From positions 1 through 15,769 of the forward strand of contig JAHEYE010000057.1 in assembly GCA_023251695.1 (NCBI GenBank): a DNA stretch of 15,769 nucleotides, given 5' to 3'. Position 1 is the first letter of the stretch, and every line of letters starts with the position of its first letter. The position numbers and the translations under genes are program-made. This document shows positions 1-7,437 of this stretch, piece by piece. The DNA comes from Sphingobacteriaceae bacterium (GTDB lineage Bacteria; Bacteroidota; Bacteroidia; B-17B0; Aurantibacillaceae). Below the pieces are notes generated by a model that searched no databases, was not told the DNA's origin, and saw nothing but the letters and a program-made list of their open reading frames with translations.

Positions 1-1505
1 TTGAAAATACCGACAAGAATTGCGAAACCTTTGGAACTCCCGGATTTTTTAGTGTTGAATTCTATTTCCAACCGGAAAATGGAAAATTTTATGACAAACT
101 TTGTCCTGCACCCGTAACACCAAAGTATTTAATAAAAGAATACAATGCCAAGCATGTCCGAGAGGATGAATTATTGTACACTAATAAGTCACAAACATTT
201 TTAAGAGGGTTCATTATATCGTTGTCATTAGGGTTTTTGGCTGGATGGCAATTATTCAAAACCTTGTTTATGCCAAAAATGAGTCCTGCCATTTCCAATG
301 CATTTACACACATGGATAATCACTCAGAGTTAACGGTTGAAAATAAAAATCTGAATGATAAAGAAAATGGTTTACAGATTGGATTTACTATTGAAGAAAT
401 GTCGACACGGGTTGAATCTTTATTAAGAAGTATTGGATTAGCCTCAGGATTTGCCCCGTTAATCTATGTTATAGCACATGGATCGAGCAGTGCAAATAAT
501 CCTCACCATAGTGCACACGATTGTGGGGCTTGCAGCGGTCGACCGGGTTCGGTAAACGCTAAAGTATTTGCACATATGGCTAATCATCCAAAAGTCAGAG
601 ACCAATTAAAATCAAAAGGAATAGAAATCCCAACTACAACACAATTTATTGGCGCTTTACATGATACAGCAGCCGATCAGATAGGATATTACGACCAACA
701 AATCCTATCGCAAGCCAACAGTATTCTTCATCTGAAAAATAAAGAAGCCTTTGAAAAAGCACTGGACCTAAACGCTAAGGAAAGATCGAGACGGTTTGCC
801 TCAATAAAAACAAAAAACAGCCTGAAGAAAGTTAGAAGAGCCATTTTACAACGCTCTGTATCTATGTTTGAACCCAGGCCTGAATTAGGTCATGGAACTA
901 ATTCACTTTGCATTGTTGGAGAAAGGAACCTGACAAAAGGTTTGTTTCTCGACAGGAGAGCTTTCATGAACTCGTATGATTACAGAACTGACCCGAACGG
1001 AGAAATTTTAACCGGTGTAATGAAACCGATTGGTTTAGTTTGCGGCGGTATTAACCTTGAATATTATTTTTCACGCGTAGATAATTACAAATTAGGTGCG
1101 GGAACAAAGCTTCCGCATAATGTTATGGGACTTTTTGGTGTTGCCAATAGCAGTGATGGTGATTTACGGCCCGGATTACCTGTGCAGATGATTGAAGTAC
1201 ATGATCCTGTCCGATTATTGGTGGTGGTTGAACATTTTCCTGAGATAGTTTTAAAGACCATTAAATCTAACCATGAAATGTACGAATGGTATTCAAACGA
1301 ATGGATACATATTGTTGCATTGCATCCTGAAACAAATGAGTTTTACTTTTTAAAGAATGGTGAATTTATTATTTACAAAACATCAAATAATGAGGTCGCA
1401 ACTCTAAGCAATACAGAACACCTGATTGAAAAAGCTCAGGAAATGGAGACTAATTATATTGTAGATGCGACTCAGGAAAATTTACCAGTTTATATTATAA
1501 AATAA
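1..1505 (+). CDS. dabA: DabA, inorganic carbon transporter subunit (DUF2309), 5'-truncated
   Basis: The frame is open from base 3 (bases 1-2 finish a codon outside the window), giving about 500 C-terminal residues. The TTG at 174 is internal, because the upstream codons already read as DabA (ETFGTPGFFSVEFYFQP). DabA is a carbonic-anhydrase-like cytoplasmic subunit that works with membrane subunit DabB to accumulate inorganic carbon. The zinc site of the Halothiobacillus protein is, from memory, C351, D353, H524 and C539. Here His (codon 477-479, motif HGSSSANNPHH) and Cys (codon 522-524, motif DCGAC) are exactly 15 residues apart, as H524 and C539 are. The C351/D353 pair must lie upstream of the window. 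The C-terminal family block INLEYYFSRVDN, GTKLPHNVMGLFGV and LRPGLPVQM is intact. The stop is 4 nt before dabB, so the two are surely cotranscribed. The family call is firm. Direct evidence of transport in this lineage cannot be seen from sequence. Confidence 0.93.
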   Translation, partial: ENTDKNCETFGTPGFFSVEFYFQPENGKFYDKLCPAPVTPKYLIKEYNAKHVREDELLYTNKSQTFLRGFIISLSLGFLAGWQLFKTLFMPKMSPAISNAFTHMDNHSELTVENKNLNDKENGLQIGFTIEEMSTRVESLLRSIGLASGFAPLIYVIAHGSSSANNPHHSAHDCGACSGRPGSVNAKVFAHMANHPKVRDQLKSKGIEIPTTTQFIGALHDTAADQIGYYDQQILSQANSILHLKNKEAFEKALDLNAKERSRRFASIKTKNSLKKVRRAILQRSVSMFEPRPELGHGTNSLCIVGERNLTKGLFLDRRAFMNSYDYRTDPNGEILTGVMKPIGLVCGGINLEYYFSRVDNYKLGAGTKLPHNVMGLFGVANSSDGDLRPGLPVQMIEVHDPVRLLVVVEHFPEIVLKTIKSNHEMYEWYSNEWIHIVALHPETNEFYFLKNGEFIIYKTSNNEVATLSNTEHLIEKAQEMETNYIVDATQENLPVYIIK

Positions 1506-1509
1506 TATT

Positions 1510-3375
1510 ATGGAACACTTTCTTCAATTTTTTATACTTATACCCTTAATTGGATTTCTTGCCAGCCTTATTATTCCTAGGAAAAACGAAAAGGGAATTT
1601 CGCTTATTGCTATTTCGACCGCCTCAATCCAGCTTTTATATGCCTTGTCATTTTTTATATACTGGTTAACTAACGGGCATATAGTTTTAGATAACAAGGT
1701 GCTTGTTATTTATCATTCTCAAAGTGCCGAATTCTTTCTTGATTTATTTTTTGATAAAGTCACTGCCGTTTATTTAATAACGGGAAGCTTTCTTGCCCTA
1801 TTGGTTACCGTTTTTAGTAAGTATTATATTCACCGCGAAAGTGGTTTCAAGAGATTCTTCAACACGCTTTTGTTTTTCTTTTTAGGTTATAATTTAGTTA
1901 TTAGCGGTGGGAATTTTGAAACCCTTTTCATTGGTTGGGAATTCCTAGGTATATCTTCATTTCTTTTAATAGCATTTTACCGCGACCGCTATTTACCTGT
2001 TAAAAATGGCTTTAAGGTTTTTACTGTATACCGTTTAAGTGATATCTGTCTTATACTTGCTATTTGGTTGAATCATCATCTTTGGTCTGAAGGCTTTACA
2101 TTTTCAAACTTCAACGATTCAGTATTAATGAATAACTTATTTCAAAATCACCAGATACAGGTTATATCCATTTCATTATTGATTTTTATAGCTGCCTGCG
2201 TCAAATCTGCCCAGCTTCCTTTTTCATCATGGCTACCCCGGGCAATGGAAGGTCCTACTTCATCGAGTGCGATTTTTTATGGTTCTCTTTCTGTTCATCT
2301 TGGTGCATTTATATTATTACGCACCTATCCCTTATGGGAAAGTTTAGTATTTATTAAGCTTATTATTATTTGCGGAGGCGCCATTACAGGTTTTGTGGCA
2401 ACCAGTATTGCAAGAGTGCAACCTACTGTAAAAACTCAAATAGCCTACGCCTCGGTTGCCCAAATAGGATTGATATTTATTGAAATTGCGCTCGGACTTC
2501 ATACTCTGGCACTTATTCACTTTTCAGGAAATGCGCTTTTAAGAACGTATCAATTACTTGTTTCACCTTCAGTTTTAAATTACCTGATTCATCACCAATT
2601 CTTCAATTTTTCAAAACCGGAACTGAAAAAAGAAACAGGAATCATAAAAAAATTAAAAAACACGATCTATGTTTTAGGTGTTAAAGAATGGAATCTGGAT
2701 TCCTTTATGTTCCGCTATTTATGGATGCCCCTTAAGAAAACAGGAAATCTGTTTAGCTTTATTAACGTAAGAATCACACTCTTTTTATTGGTTCCAGCTT
2801 ATGGCGTTAGTTTGATTTATTTAATGTGTTATCCGGATTTTTCTGAAAAAACCAGTTCTTATTTGTCTCTATTGTTTGCTGCCCTTGCTTTAATAATGGC
2901 ATTACGATCATTTACAGAAAGGAAAAATGCGCTATTTTCATGGCTTTTACTTTTTTTAAACAGCCTTTGGATAAACCTTTCCGTTTCTGTTAACAATGAT
3001 TATTCACTTAGCGAATCCTCGCTTTATCTTGCAGGTATTCTTTTATCTGCATTTGTCGGTGTTATTTGTCTGAATAAGATGCGCAAATTAGAAGCTCCTG
3101 CATTGGACCGGTTTCATGGCCATTCCTATGAATATCCAATTACAGCATTTGTCTTTTTACTTTCATGCCTTGGTATTTCAGGTTTTCCTGTTACCACCGC
3201 CTTTATCGGACAAGATATTATTTTTGCACATATTTCAGAACACCAGATACCGCTTGTTCTTATTACCTCATTAGCTGTTCTAATTTGTGGCATTGCATCC
3301 ATCCGTATTTATGCAAGAGTTTTCCTTGGTCAGCATGTTAAAAATTATCATGAAATAGCTTTCAAATCATCGTAA
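1510..3375 (+). CDS. dabB: DabB, NuoL/MrpA-like membrane subunit of the inorganic carbon accumulation complex
   Basis: This is a 621-residue, very hydrophobic protein of the proton-conducting membrane transporter family (NuoL/ND5-like). It is thought to supply the ion-driven membrane half that powers DabA. Two ion-path residues known from NuoL are visible: Glu144 in GWEFLGISSFLL (the TM5 Glu) and Lys232 in VKSAQLPFSSWLPRAMEGPT (the TM7 Lys). A later helix carries KTQIAYASVAQIG (Lys308). Where NuoL has HAFFKALLFL, this protein has NALLRTYQLL, so Arg345 replaces the usual Lys. That pattern and the 4-nt spacing behind dabA favour DabB over a complex I or Mrp subunit, and no other nuo or mrp genes are nearby. 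The start ATG at 1510 has no clear Shine-Dalgarno sequence, so translational coupling to dabA is likely. Confidence 0.9.
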   Translation: MEHFLQFFILIPLIGFLASLIIPRKNEKGISLIAISTASIQLLYALSFFIYWLTNGHIVLDNKVLVIYHSQSAEFFLDLFFDKVTAVYLITGSFLALLVTVFSKYYIHRESGFKRFFNTLLFFFLGYNLVISGGNFETLFIGWEFLGISSFLLIAFYRDRYLPVKNGFKVFTVYRLSDICLILAIWLNHHLWSEGFTFSNFNDSVLMNNLFQNHQIQVISISLLIFIAACVKSAQLPFSSWLPRAMEGPTSSSAIFYGSLSVHLGAFILLRTYPLWESLVFIKLIIICGGAITGFVATSIARVQPTVKTQIAYASVAQIGLIFIEIALGLHTLALIHFSGNALLRTYQLLVSPSVLNYLIHHQFFNFSKPELKKETGIIKKLKNTIYVLGVKEWNLDSFMFRYLWMPLKKTGNLFSFINVRITLFLLVPAYGVSLIYLMCYPDFSEKTSSYLSLLFAALALIMALRSFTERKNALFSWLLLFLNSLWINLSVSVNNDYSLSESSLYLAGILLSAFVGVICLNKMRKLEAPALDRFHGHSYEYPITAFVFLLSCLGISGFPVTTAFIGQDIIFAHISEHQIPLVLITSLAVLICGIASIRIYARVFLGQHVKNYHEIAFKSS

Positions 3376-3383
3376 TTAAAGAT

Positions 3384-3391
3384 TACTTTTG
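3384..3391 (+). promoter_or_regulatory. Putative Bacteroidota -7 element (TACTTTTG) before the small acidic gene
   Basis: TACTTTTG matches the Bacteroidota -7 consensus TAnnTTTG exactly and lies just after the dabB stop. Only 6 nt separate it from the ATG at 3398, so initiation about 7 nt downstream would give a leaderless or nearly leaderless mRNA. No good -33 TTG is present 17-23 nt upstream, which lowers confidence. The same box with the same 6-nt gap occurs before the second small gene (7032-7039). Confidence 0.4.
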
Positions 3392-3397
3392 TATACA

Positions 3398-3742
3398 ATG
3401 AAACTTAAAAAAATAGGGATATCCACAATCAGTTTTCTTCTTTTAACTGCTTTTGTTGGCTGCATAAGCCTGGAAATCCTATTTTCCTCTCCTGACCACC
3501 AACATACGCTTAAAGAATTTTCTACTCATAAAACAAATGGCCCCGATTTTACTTTTCTTTTTGAGGAAGATGAAGATAATGACGATTCAGATGATTTTGT
3601 ATTCTTTTTAAACTCATGCGACCTTCATAAATTAATTACCATTGAGTTAAGAAATTTTTCAGTTTCACTTTATAAAATAACTGGAAGTTTTCTTTCTTTA
3701 AAAAATCCTTTATTCATTCTGAATAGGGTAATTAGATTGTAG
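3398..3742 (+). CDS. Small acidic membrane-anchored or exported protein, unknown function, partner of SulP 1
   Basis: This encodes 114 residues from ATG 3398. An in-frame TTG at 3389 lies inside the putative -7 box and is rejected as a start. Residues 1-5 are basic (MKLKK), followed by a hydrophobic segment at about 6-29 that could be a membrane anchor or signal peptide. LTAFVGC contains a Cys at 22 but is not a strong lipobox. An acidic run follows at about 56-66 (EEDEDNDDSDD), then an aromatic, hydrophobic and basic tail ending NRVIRL. It lies 22 nt after dabB and 48 nt before the SulP gene, with a hairpin in the second gap. I do not recognise the family. The layout matches the protein at 7046-7363, which also precedes a SulP gene, although clear sequence identity is limited. 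It could be a transporter accessory subunit, a sensor or a translated leader, and the sequence does not decide between these. Confidence 0.7.
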   Translation: MKLKKIGISTISFLLLTAFVGCISLEILFSSPDHQHTLKEFSTHKTNGPDFTFLFEEDEDNDDSDDFVFFLNSCDLHKLITIELRNFSVSLYKITGSFLSLKNPLFILNRVIRL

Positions 3743-3775
3743 TTTCTTTTATCTCCTGTTCGCTTAAAAGAAACT
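3741..3775 (+). promoter_or_regulatory. Inverted repeat (11-bp arms) between the small acidic gene and SulP 1
   Basis: AGTTTCTTTTA (3741-3751) pairs perfectly with TAAAAGAAACT (3765-3775) across a 13-nt loop. It starts inside the TAG stop of the small gene and ends 15 nt before the SulP start. There is no T-run after it, so a simple terminator is unlikely. It could be an RNA hairpin that tunes downstream expression or a protein-binding operator. A related stem lies at the same place before SulP 2. Confidence 0.5.
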
Positions 3776-3790
3776 TCTAAAACTAATTTT

Positions 3791-5443
3791 ATGAAATCAA
3801 AAGACTTTTCGTCGGCTACTCCGGTATCTGATACTTTACAAACTAAAAAATACATTCCTGCCGATGGATTTGCAGGTTTGAAAGAAAATTTTAAAGCGGA
3901 TTCGCTTTCAGGCTTTCTCGTTTTTTTATTAGCCATGCCTTTAAGCTTAGGTATTGCAAAAGCCTCCGATTTTCCGCCAATTTTCGGATTGGTAACCGCA
4001 ATAATTGGTGGTCTGGTTGTCAGTTTTTTTTCGGGCTCGCGTCTTTCTGTGAAAGGGCCTGCAGCCGGATTAATAGTAATTGGGAGCGGTTCAGTTGCTG
4101 CATTTGGAGGTGGCGAGCTTGGCTGGCATCTAACTTTAGGTGCCATAGTTGTTGCCGGTATTATCCAAATTTTATTTGGTGTTTTAAAGCTTGGTAAATT
4201 AGCCGACTTTTTTCCCGGTGCTGCAGTACATGGTATGCTTGCAGCTATTGGCATAATTATTATGTCGAAACAAATCCACACTTTACTTGGGATTGATCCG
4301 AAAATGTTAAAAGGGAAAGAACCAATGGAACTAATTTCCATGATTCCGGAAAGTATTATGCACGAAAATGCACATATTGCCGAAATAGGTATCACTTGCT
4401 TACTTTTAATGATTGCATTCAGTTTTATCAAGCATCAAAAAATCAAAAGAATTCCGGCTCCTTTAGTTGTATTAATAATTTCGATTCCACTGGCAATTGT
4501 TCTTCATATTAAAACGGAAGGTACTGTTGCTAATTTTGCATTGGTTAAAATCGGGAGCATTTTTGAAGCTTTTAGTACCGGCATTATTAAGGCAGACTTT
4601 TCAGGTGCTGTAAATAATTTTGCTTTATTTGCCGAATATGTAGTGTTATTTGCATTAATCGGTAGTCTTGAATCTTTACTCACTGCAAAAGCTATCGATA
4701 ATGTCGATCCATTTAAGCGGAAATCTGATTTTAATAAAGATTTAAAGGCCGTTGGAATAGGGAATATTTTAGCAGGCCTGTTAGGTGGCCTTCCCATGAT
4801 AAGTGAAGTAGCAAGAAGTTCTGCTAATGTTGCGAATGGAGCTAAAACACGATGGGCTAATTTTTTTCATGGTTTATTTTTATTATTTGCGATCTTATTA
4901 GCTGTACCAATAATTGAATTAATACCAAATACCGCTTTAGCCGCAATGCTTGTTTTTGTGGGTTTCAGGTTAGCACATCCAAAAGAGTTCATTCACATGT
5001 ATCACATAGGTAAAGAACAGCTACTTGTTTTTGTTACTACAATAATTTTAACCCTTACTACCGATTTATTAATTGGAGTTGGGTCGGGAATTCTGCTAGA
5101 AATAATTATTAACCTGTTTAACGGAACACCAATTAGGCAATTGTTTAAAACTACTGTTACAGTAACTGAAACTGAAAATAATGTTGTATTACATGCAGAT
5201 GATGCTCTGGTGTTTTCAAATATTTTGGGATTTAAAAAACAATTTCAAAAAATTCCGACAGGTAAGCACCTTACCGTTAACGTAGCTAAAGCCAAAATAG
5301 TTGATCATACTTCTATTATGACCTTGAACAGTTTAACTGAAAGCTACAAACAATCGGGCGGTACTGTAAAAGTTACCGGCTTCGAAAACCATCGTCAGCT
5401 TTCAAAAGCACCGACATCAACACGTATTCTGAAATTGAGTTAA
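3791..5443 (+). CDS. SulP-family inorganic anion transporter 1, probable bicarbonate uptake, with C-terminal STAS-like domain
   Basis: This is a 550-residue inner-membrane SulP/SLC26 transporter. A cytosolic N-terminal extension of about 35 residues precedes the membrane core. The family signature near TM3 is clear at 81-94 (SGSRLSVKGPAAGL), and GSLESLL followed by the P-x-K-R and RSSANV motifs mark the later core. From about residue 455 the chain turns hydrophilic and reads as a short STAS-like domain (KHLTVNVAKAKIVDHTSIMTL). SulP proteins carry sulfate, bicarbonate or dicarboxylates. Bicarbonate is inferred from dabAB upstream, a second SulP and a carbonic anhydrase downstream, and the absence of sulfate-assimilation genes. 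Unlike many Bacteroidota homologues it is not fused to carbonic anhydrase. No Shine-Dalgarno sequence is seen before the ATG. Confidence 0.88.
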   Translation: MKSKDFSSATPVSDTLQTKKYIPADGFAGLKENFKADSLSGFLVFLLAMPLSLGIAKASDFPPIFGLVTAIIGGLVVSFFSGSRLSVKGPAAGLIVIGSGSVAAFGGGELGWHLTLGAIVVAGIIQILFGVLKLGKLADFFPGAAVHGMLAAIGIIIMSKQIHTLLGIDPKMLKGKEPMELISMIPESIMHENAHIAEIGITCLLLMIAFSFIKHQKIKRIPAPLVVLIISIPLAIVLHIKTEGTVANFALVKIGSIFEAFSTGIIKADFSGAVNNFALFAEYVVLFALIGSLESLLTAKAIDNVDPFKRKSDFNKDLKAVGIGNILAGLLGGLPMISEVARSSANVANGAKTRWANFFHGLFLLFAILLAVPIIELIPNTALAAMLVFVGFRLAHPKEFIHMYHIGKEQLLVFVTTIILTLTTDLLIGVGSGILLEIIINLFNGTPIRQLFKTTVTVTETENNVVLHADDALVFSNILGFKKQFQKIPTGKHLTVNVAKAKIVDHTSIMTLNSLTESYKQSGGTVKVTGFENHRQLSKAPTSTRILKLS

Positions 5444-5456
5444 ACTCAAACAAAAC

Positions 5457-5486
5457 TTGCTTTCCCCGGATTATAACTATCTTTAG
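5457..5486 (+). promoter_or_regulatory. Putative promoter of the porin gene
   Basis: A -33-like TTG (5457-5459) is followed after 18 nt by TATCTTTA (5478-5485), which matches TAnnTTTG at all but the last position. Transcription would begin near 5492, giving a leader of about 50 nt before the ATG at 5542. The spacing suits the Bacteroidota housekeeping sigma factor. No intrinsic terminator is visible between the SulP 1 stop and this site, so readthrough from upstream is also possible. Confidence 0.4.
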
Positions 5487-5541
5487 TCGAAATATAAAAT
5501 TGACCCGGGCTTAAGCAAAACATTTTAAAAAAATCAGAATC

Positions 5542-6966
5542 ATGAAATTGAAACTCATAGTATGCTGTGTATTTATATCACTGATGGCTGTATCACAAAC
5601 AAAAGATTCATTGACAGTTTTAACTGCAACTTTACAACCCCCGAAAAAAGAAAAAAATGCACTCAAATTTAATCTTAATGAGGATGGCTCACATTATTTC
5701 CAAGCCATATTTTTAAATCAAATTTGGTTGCGCTATAACGAAAGCAATGATGGCACTACCCTTTTTAATAAAACTTCACCAAATACTTTTGATATAGGAT
5801 TACGAAGAACGCGCGTTCAGTTAATCGGTCAAATTACCGACCGGACTTTTGTTTATTTCCAATTCGGACAAAATAATTTCAACAATGCTTATAATTATAA
5901 CGGTAACCGAAAAATAGCAGCTTTTTTTCACGATGCTTTGTGCGAATTTAATCTTGCAAAGAAAAACCAATTGAAATTGGGTGGCGGTTTAACGGTTACG
6001 AATGGTCTATCGCGTTTTTCACAACCTTCTGTGGGCAGCATTATGACTCTTGATGTTCCGGTTATTTTTCAATATTCAGTTGATCAGATTGATCAGTTTG
6101 ACAGAAGGCTTGCCGTTTATGCCCGGGGACAAATTGGCAAATTGGATTACAGAGTGTATATGTCAAACCCATTTCCGATTTCATCTAATGGTGCCACACC
6201 ACCTTCTCTTAGTAAAAATGCCCAGTTTGTAAACCCCAATGCTTTTCCTAACGGTCAGGGTCCGGGTATCAGTAATCAATACGGAGGTTATTTCGCTTAT
6301 AATATCTTCGAGAATGAAACGCATACCACGCCATATATGCCGGGAACTTACCTTGGAACAAAAAAAATCTGGAACATTGCCTTTGGCGGAATCTATCAGC
6401 AAAATGCAACCTGGTTTTTAAAACAGGACACCAGCGGTGCATATAAAGACACTGTCTTTGCCAATATGATACATTTTAGCGTTGAAACATTTTTAGATAT
6501 GCCAATAAACAAAGATAAAGGAACTGCGGTGAATTTTTTTGCCGGATATTGTAACGCAAATTATGGGCACAATTATTTACGCTATAACGGTATTATGAAT
6601 CCGGCTACAGCATCCACTGCCACTAATATGGTTCAATCCAACGCATACGGAAACGCGTTTCCAATGTTTGGAACAGGACAGGTTGCTTATGCACAGTTTG
6701 GTTTTTTGCTTCCTAAAAAATTACTAGGGACTGATAACGGCCAATTGATGCCTTTTGTAAGTGCCCAATATGCGGACTACGAGGCCTTGCAACATAAAGG
6801 GATGTTATTATTTGATGCCGGATTAAACTGGTTAATAAAAGGCCATAATTCTAAAATATCAATTGACTACCAAAACCGTCCAACCTATTATTTCGACAAT
6901 AAGGGGGACGTGCAGAATGGAAGCCGGAAAAGCTGTTTCATATTACAGTATCAAATACTTATATAA
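5542..6966 (+). CDS. Outer-membrane beta-barrel protein, porin-like
   Basis: This is a 474-residue protein with a Sec signal peptide at about 1-19 (MKLKLIVCCVFISLMAVSQ) and cleavage probably near SQ/TKD. The mature part is rich in Asn, Tyr, Phe and Gly with alternating-residue strands such as GLRRTRVQLIGQI, TFVYFQFGQNN and LKLGGGLTVT. The chain ends in an amphipathic strand (SCFILQYQILI), although its last residue is Ile rather than the usual aromatic. This fits a trimeric anion-porin-type barrel with loop arginines, not a TonB-dependent receptor, since there is no plug domain and the length is too short. It sits between the two SulP genes in the same direction, so a role in letting bicarbonate or another anion cross the outer membrane is inferred. 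Substrate selectivity cannot be read from the sequence. Confidence 0.75.
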   Translation: MKLKLIVCCVFISLMAVSQTKDSLTVLTATLQPPKKEKNALKFNLNEDGSHYFQAIFLNQIWLRYNESNDGTTLFNKTSPNTFDIGLRRTRVQLIGQITDRTFVYFQFGQNNFNNAYNYNGNRKIAAFFHDALCEFNLAKKNQLKLGGGLTVTNGLSRFSQPSVGSIMTLDVPVIFQYSVDQIDQFDRRLAVYARGQIGKLDYRVYMSNPFPISSNGATPPSLSKNAQFVNPNAFPNGQGPGISNQYGGYFAYNIFENETHTTPYMPGTYLGTKKIWNIAFGGIYQQNATWFLKQDTSGAYKDTVFANMIHFSVETFLDMPINKDKGTAVNFFAGYCNANYGHNYLRYNGIMNPATASTATNMVQSNAYGNAFPMFGTGQVAYAQFGFLLPKKLLGTDNGQLMPFVSAQYADYEALQHKGMLLFDAGLNWLIKGHNSKISIDYQNRPTYYFDNKGDVQNGSRKSCFILQYQILI

Positions 6967-7031
6967 AAACCTGAATATTGGGTATTTCTTTAATTAACAA
7001 AAAATAAACTTTTAGGTTTAAAAAAATAGTT

Positions 7032-7039
7032 TAGATTTG
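7032..7039 (+). promoter_or_regulatory. Putative Bacteroidota -7 element (TAGATTTG) before the second small acidic gene
   Basis: TAGATTTG is a perfect TAnnTTTG match and lies 6 nt before the GTG start at 7046, the same distance as in the first module. A start about 7 nt downstream would produce a leaderless mRNA. Upstream, only a weak TTTA (7011-7014) stands where a -33 element would be expected. Confidence 0.45.
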
Positions 7040-7045
7040 TAATTA

Positions 7046-7363
7046 GTGATAAAGAAACATCAATATATCTTTCTTTTTGTTTTCCTGGCGAGCATGTTGT
7101 TTACCATGTTTCAGTACCTTCCTGTTCTTGAAGACGAAGTTCAGGTTACTAAATCTTTAGAAAAAAAATCGGATAGTCCCTCCGGTGAGGATGACAGTGC
7201 TGATGACGATTCCGGTGATGATGAAAACGATTCAGATGAATTGTATAATCATGTTTCAGAAAGCAACTTTAATTTACTTTCCACCTTTTCAAAATTCAAT
7301 AGATATAAGGAAAACTATCGTTGTTTAGTTTTCAATATCAATACCCCTCCTCCCAAAGTTTAA
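7046..7363 (+). CDS. Small acidic membrane-anchored or exported protein, unknown function, partner of SulP 2
   Basis: This encodes 105 residues. GTG at 7046 is chosen because an in-frame TAA lies at 7040-7042 and the next ATG would remove most of the N-terminal hydrophobic segment. The layout is a basic start (MIKKH), a hydrophobic stretch at about 7-28, a Lys/Ser linker, a strongly acidic low-complexity run at about 47-65 (GEDDSADDDSGDDENDSDE), then an aromatic and basic tail ending NTPPPKV. It lies 74 nt before the second SulP gene, and a hairpin occupies the gap. The architecture parallels the 114-residue protein at 3398-3742. No family is recognised. The Pro-rich C-terminus recalls other tiny Bacteroidota proteins that precede transporter genes, but that is a loose resemblance. 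The acidic run could bind cations or a basic partner. Confidence 0.7.
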   Translation: MIKKHQYIFLFVFLASMLFTMFQYLPVLEDEVQVTKSLEKKSDSPSGEDDSADDDSGDDENDSDELYNHVSESNFNLLSTFSKFNRYKENYRCLVFNINTPPPKV

Positions 7364-7374
7364 ATTAAGCCATC

Positions 7375-7411
7375 TAAGTTTTCTTTTCGGAAACTTAAAA
7401 TTCAATTTTTT
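7375..7411 (+). promoter_or_regulatory. Hairpin between the second small acidic gene and SulP 2, with trailing T-run
   Basis: TAAGTTTTC (7375-7383) pairs with GGAAACTTA (7389-7397) across a 5-nt loop, giving 9 pairs including one G-U. A run of six T (7406-7411) follows after 8 nt. It lies between the small gene stop and the SulP 2 ATG at 7438. The AAGTTTTCTTTT and GAAACTT elements resemble those of the hairpin before SulP 1. It may act as a weak attenuator or 3' end of the small mRNA, or as an operator. Confidence 0.45.
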
Positions 7412-7437
7412 ATTATTTGGTTTAATTTTTCATTTTC

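Noticed and set aside
174..1505. DabA starting at the TTG at 174
   Set aside because: The frame is open to the window edge and codons 3-173 encode conserved DabA sequence, so the TTG is internal to a truncated gene.
3784..3791. TAATTTTA as a promoter for SulP 1
   Set aside because: It overlaps the ATG start codon, so transcription would begin inside the gene.
3670..4431. 253-codon minus-strand ORF opposite SulP 1
   Set aside because: It lies antisense to a clear SulP membrane core, its product has no recognisable domain, and its composition mirrors the plus-strand codons.
7001..7020. Short TAAAC/GTTTA inverted repeat upstream of the second small gene
   Set aside because: Arms of only 5 bp in very AT-rich DNA are expected by chance.
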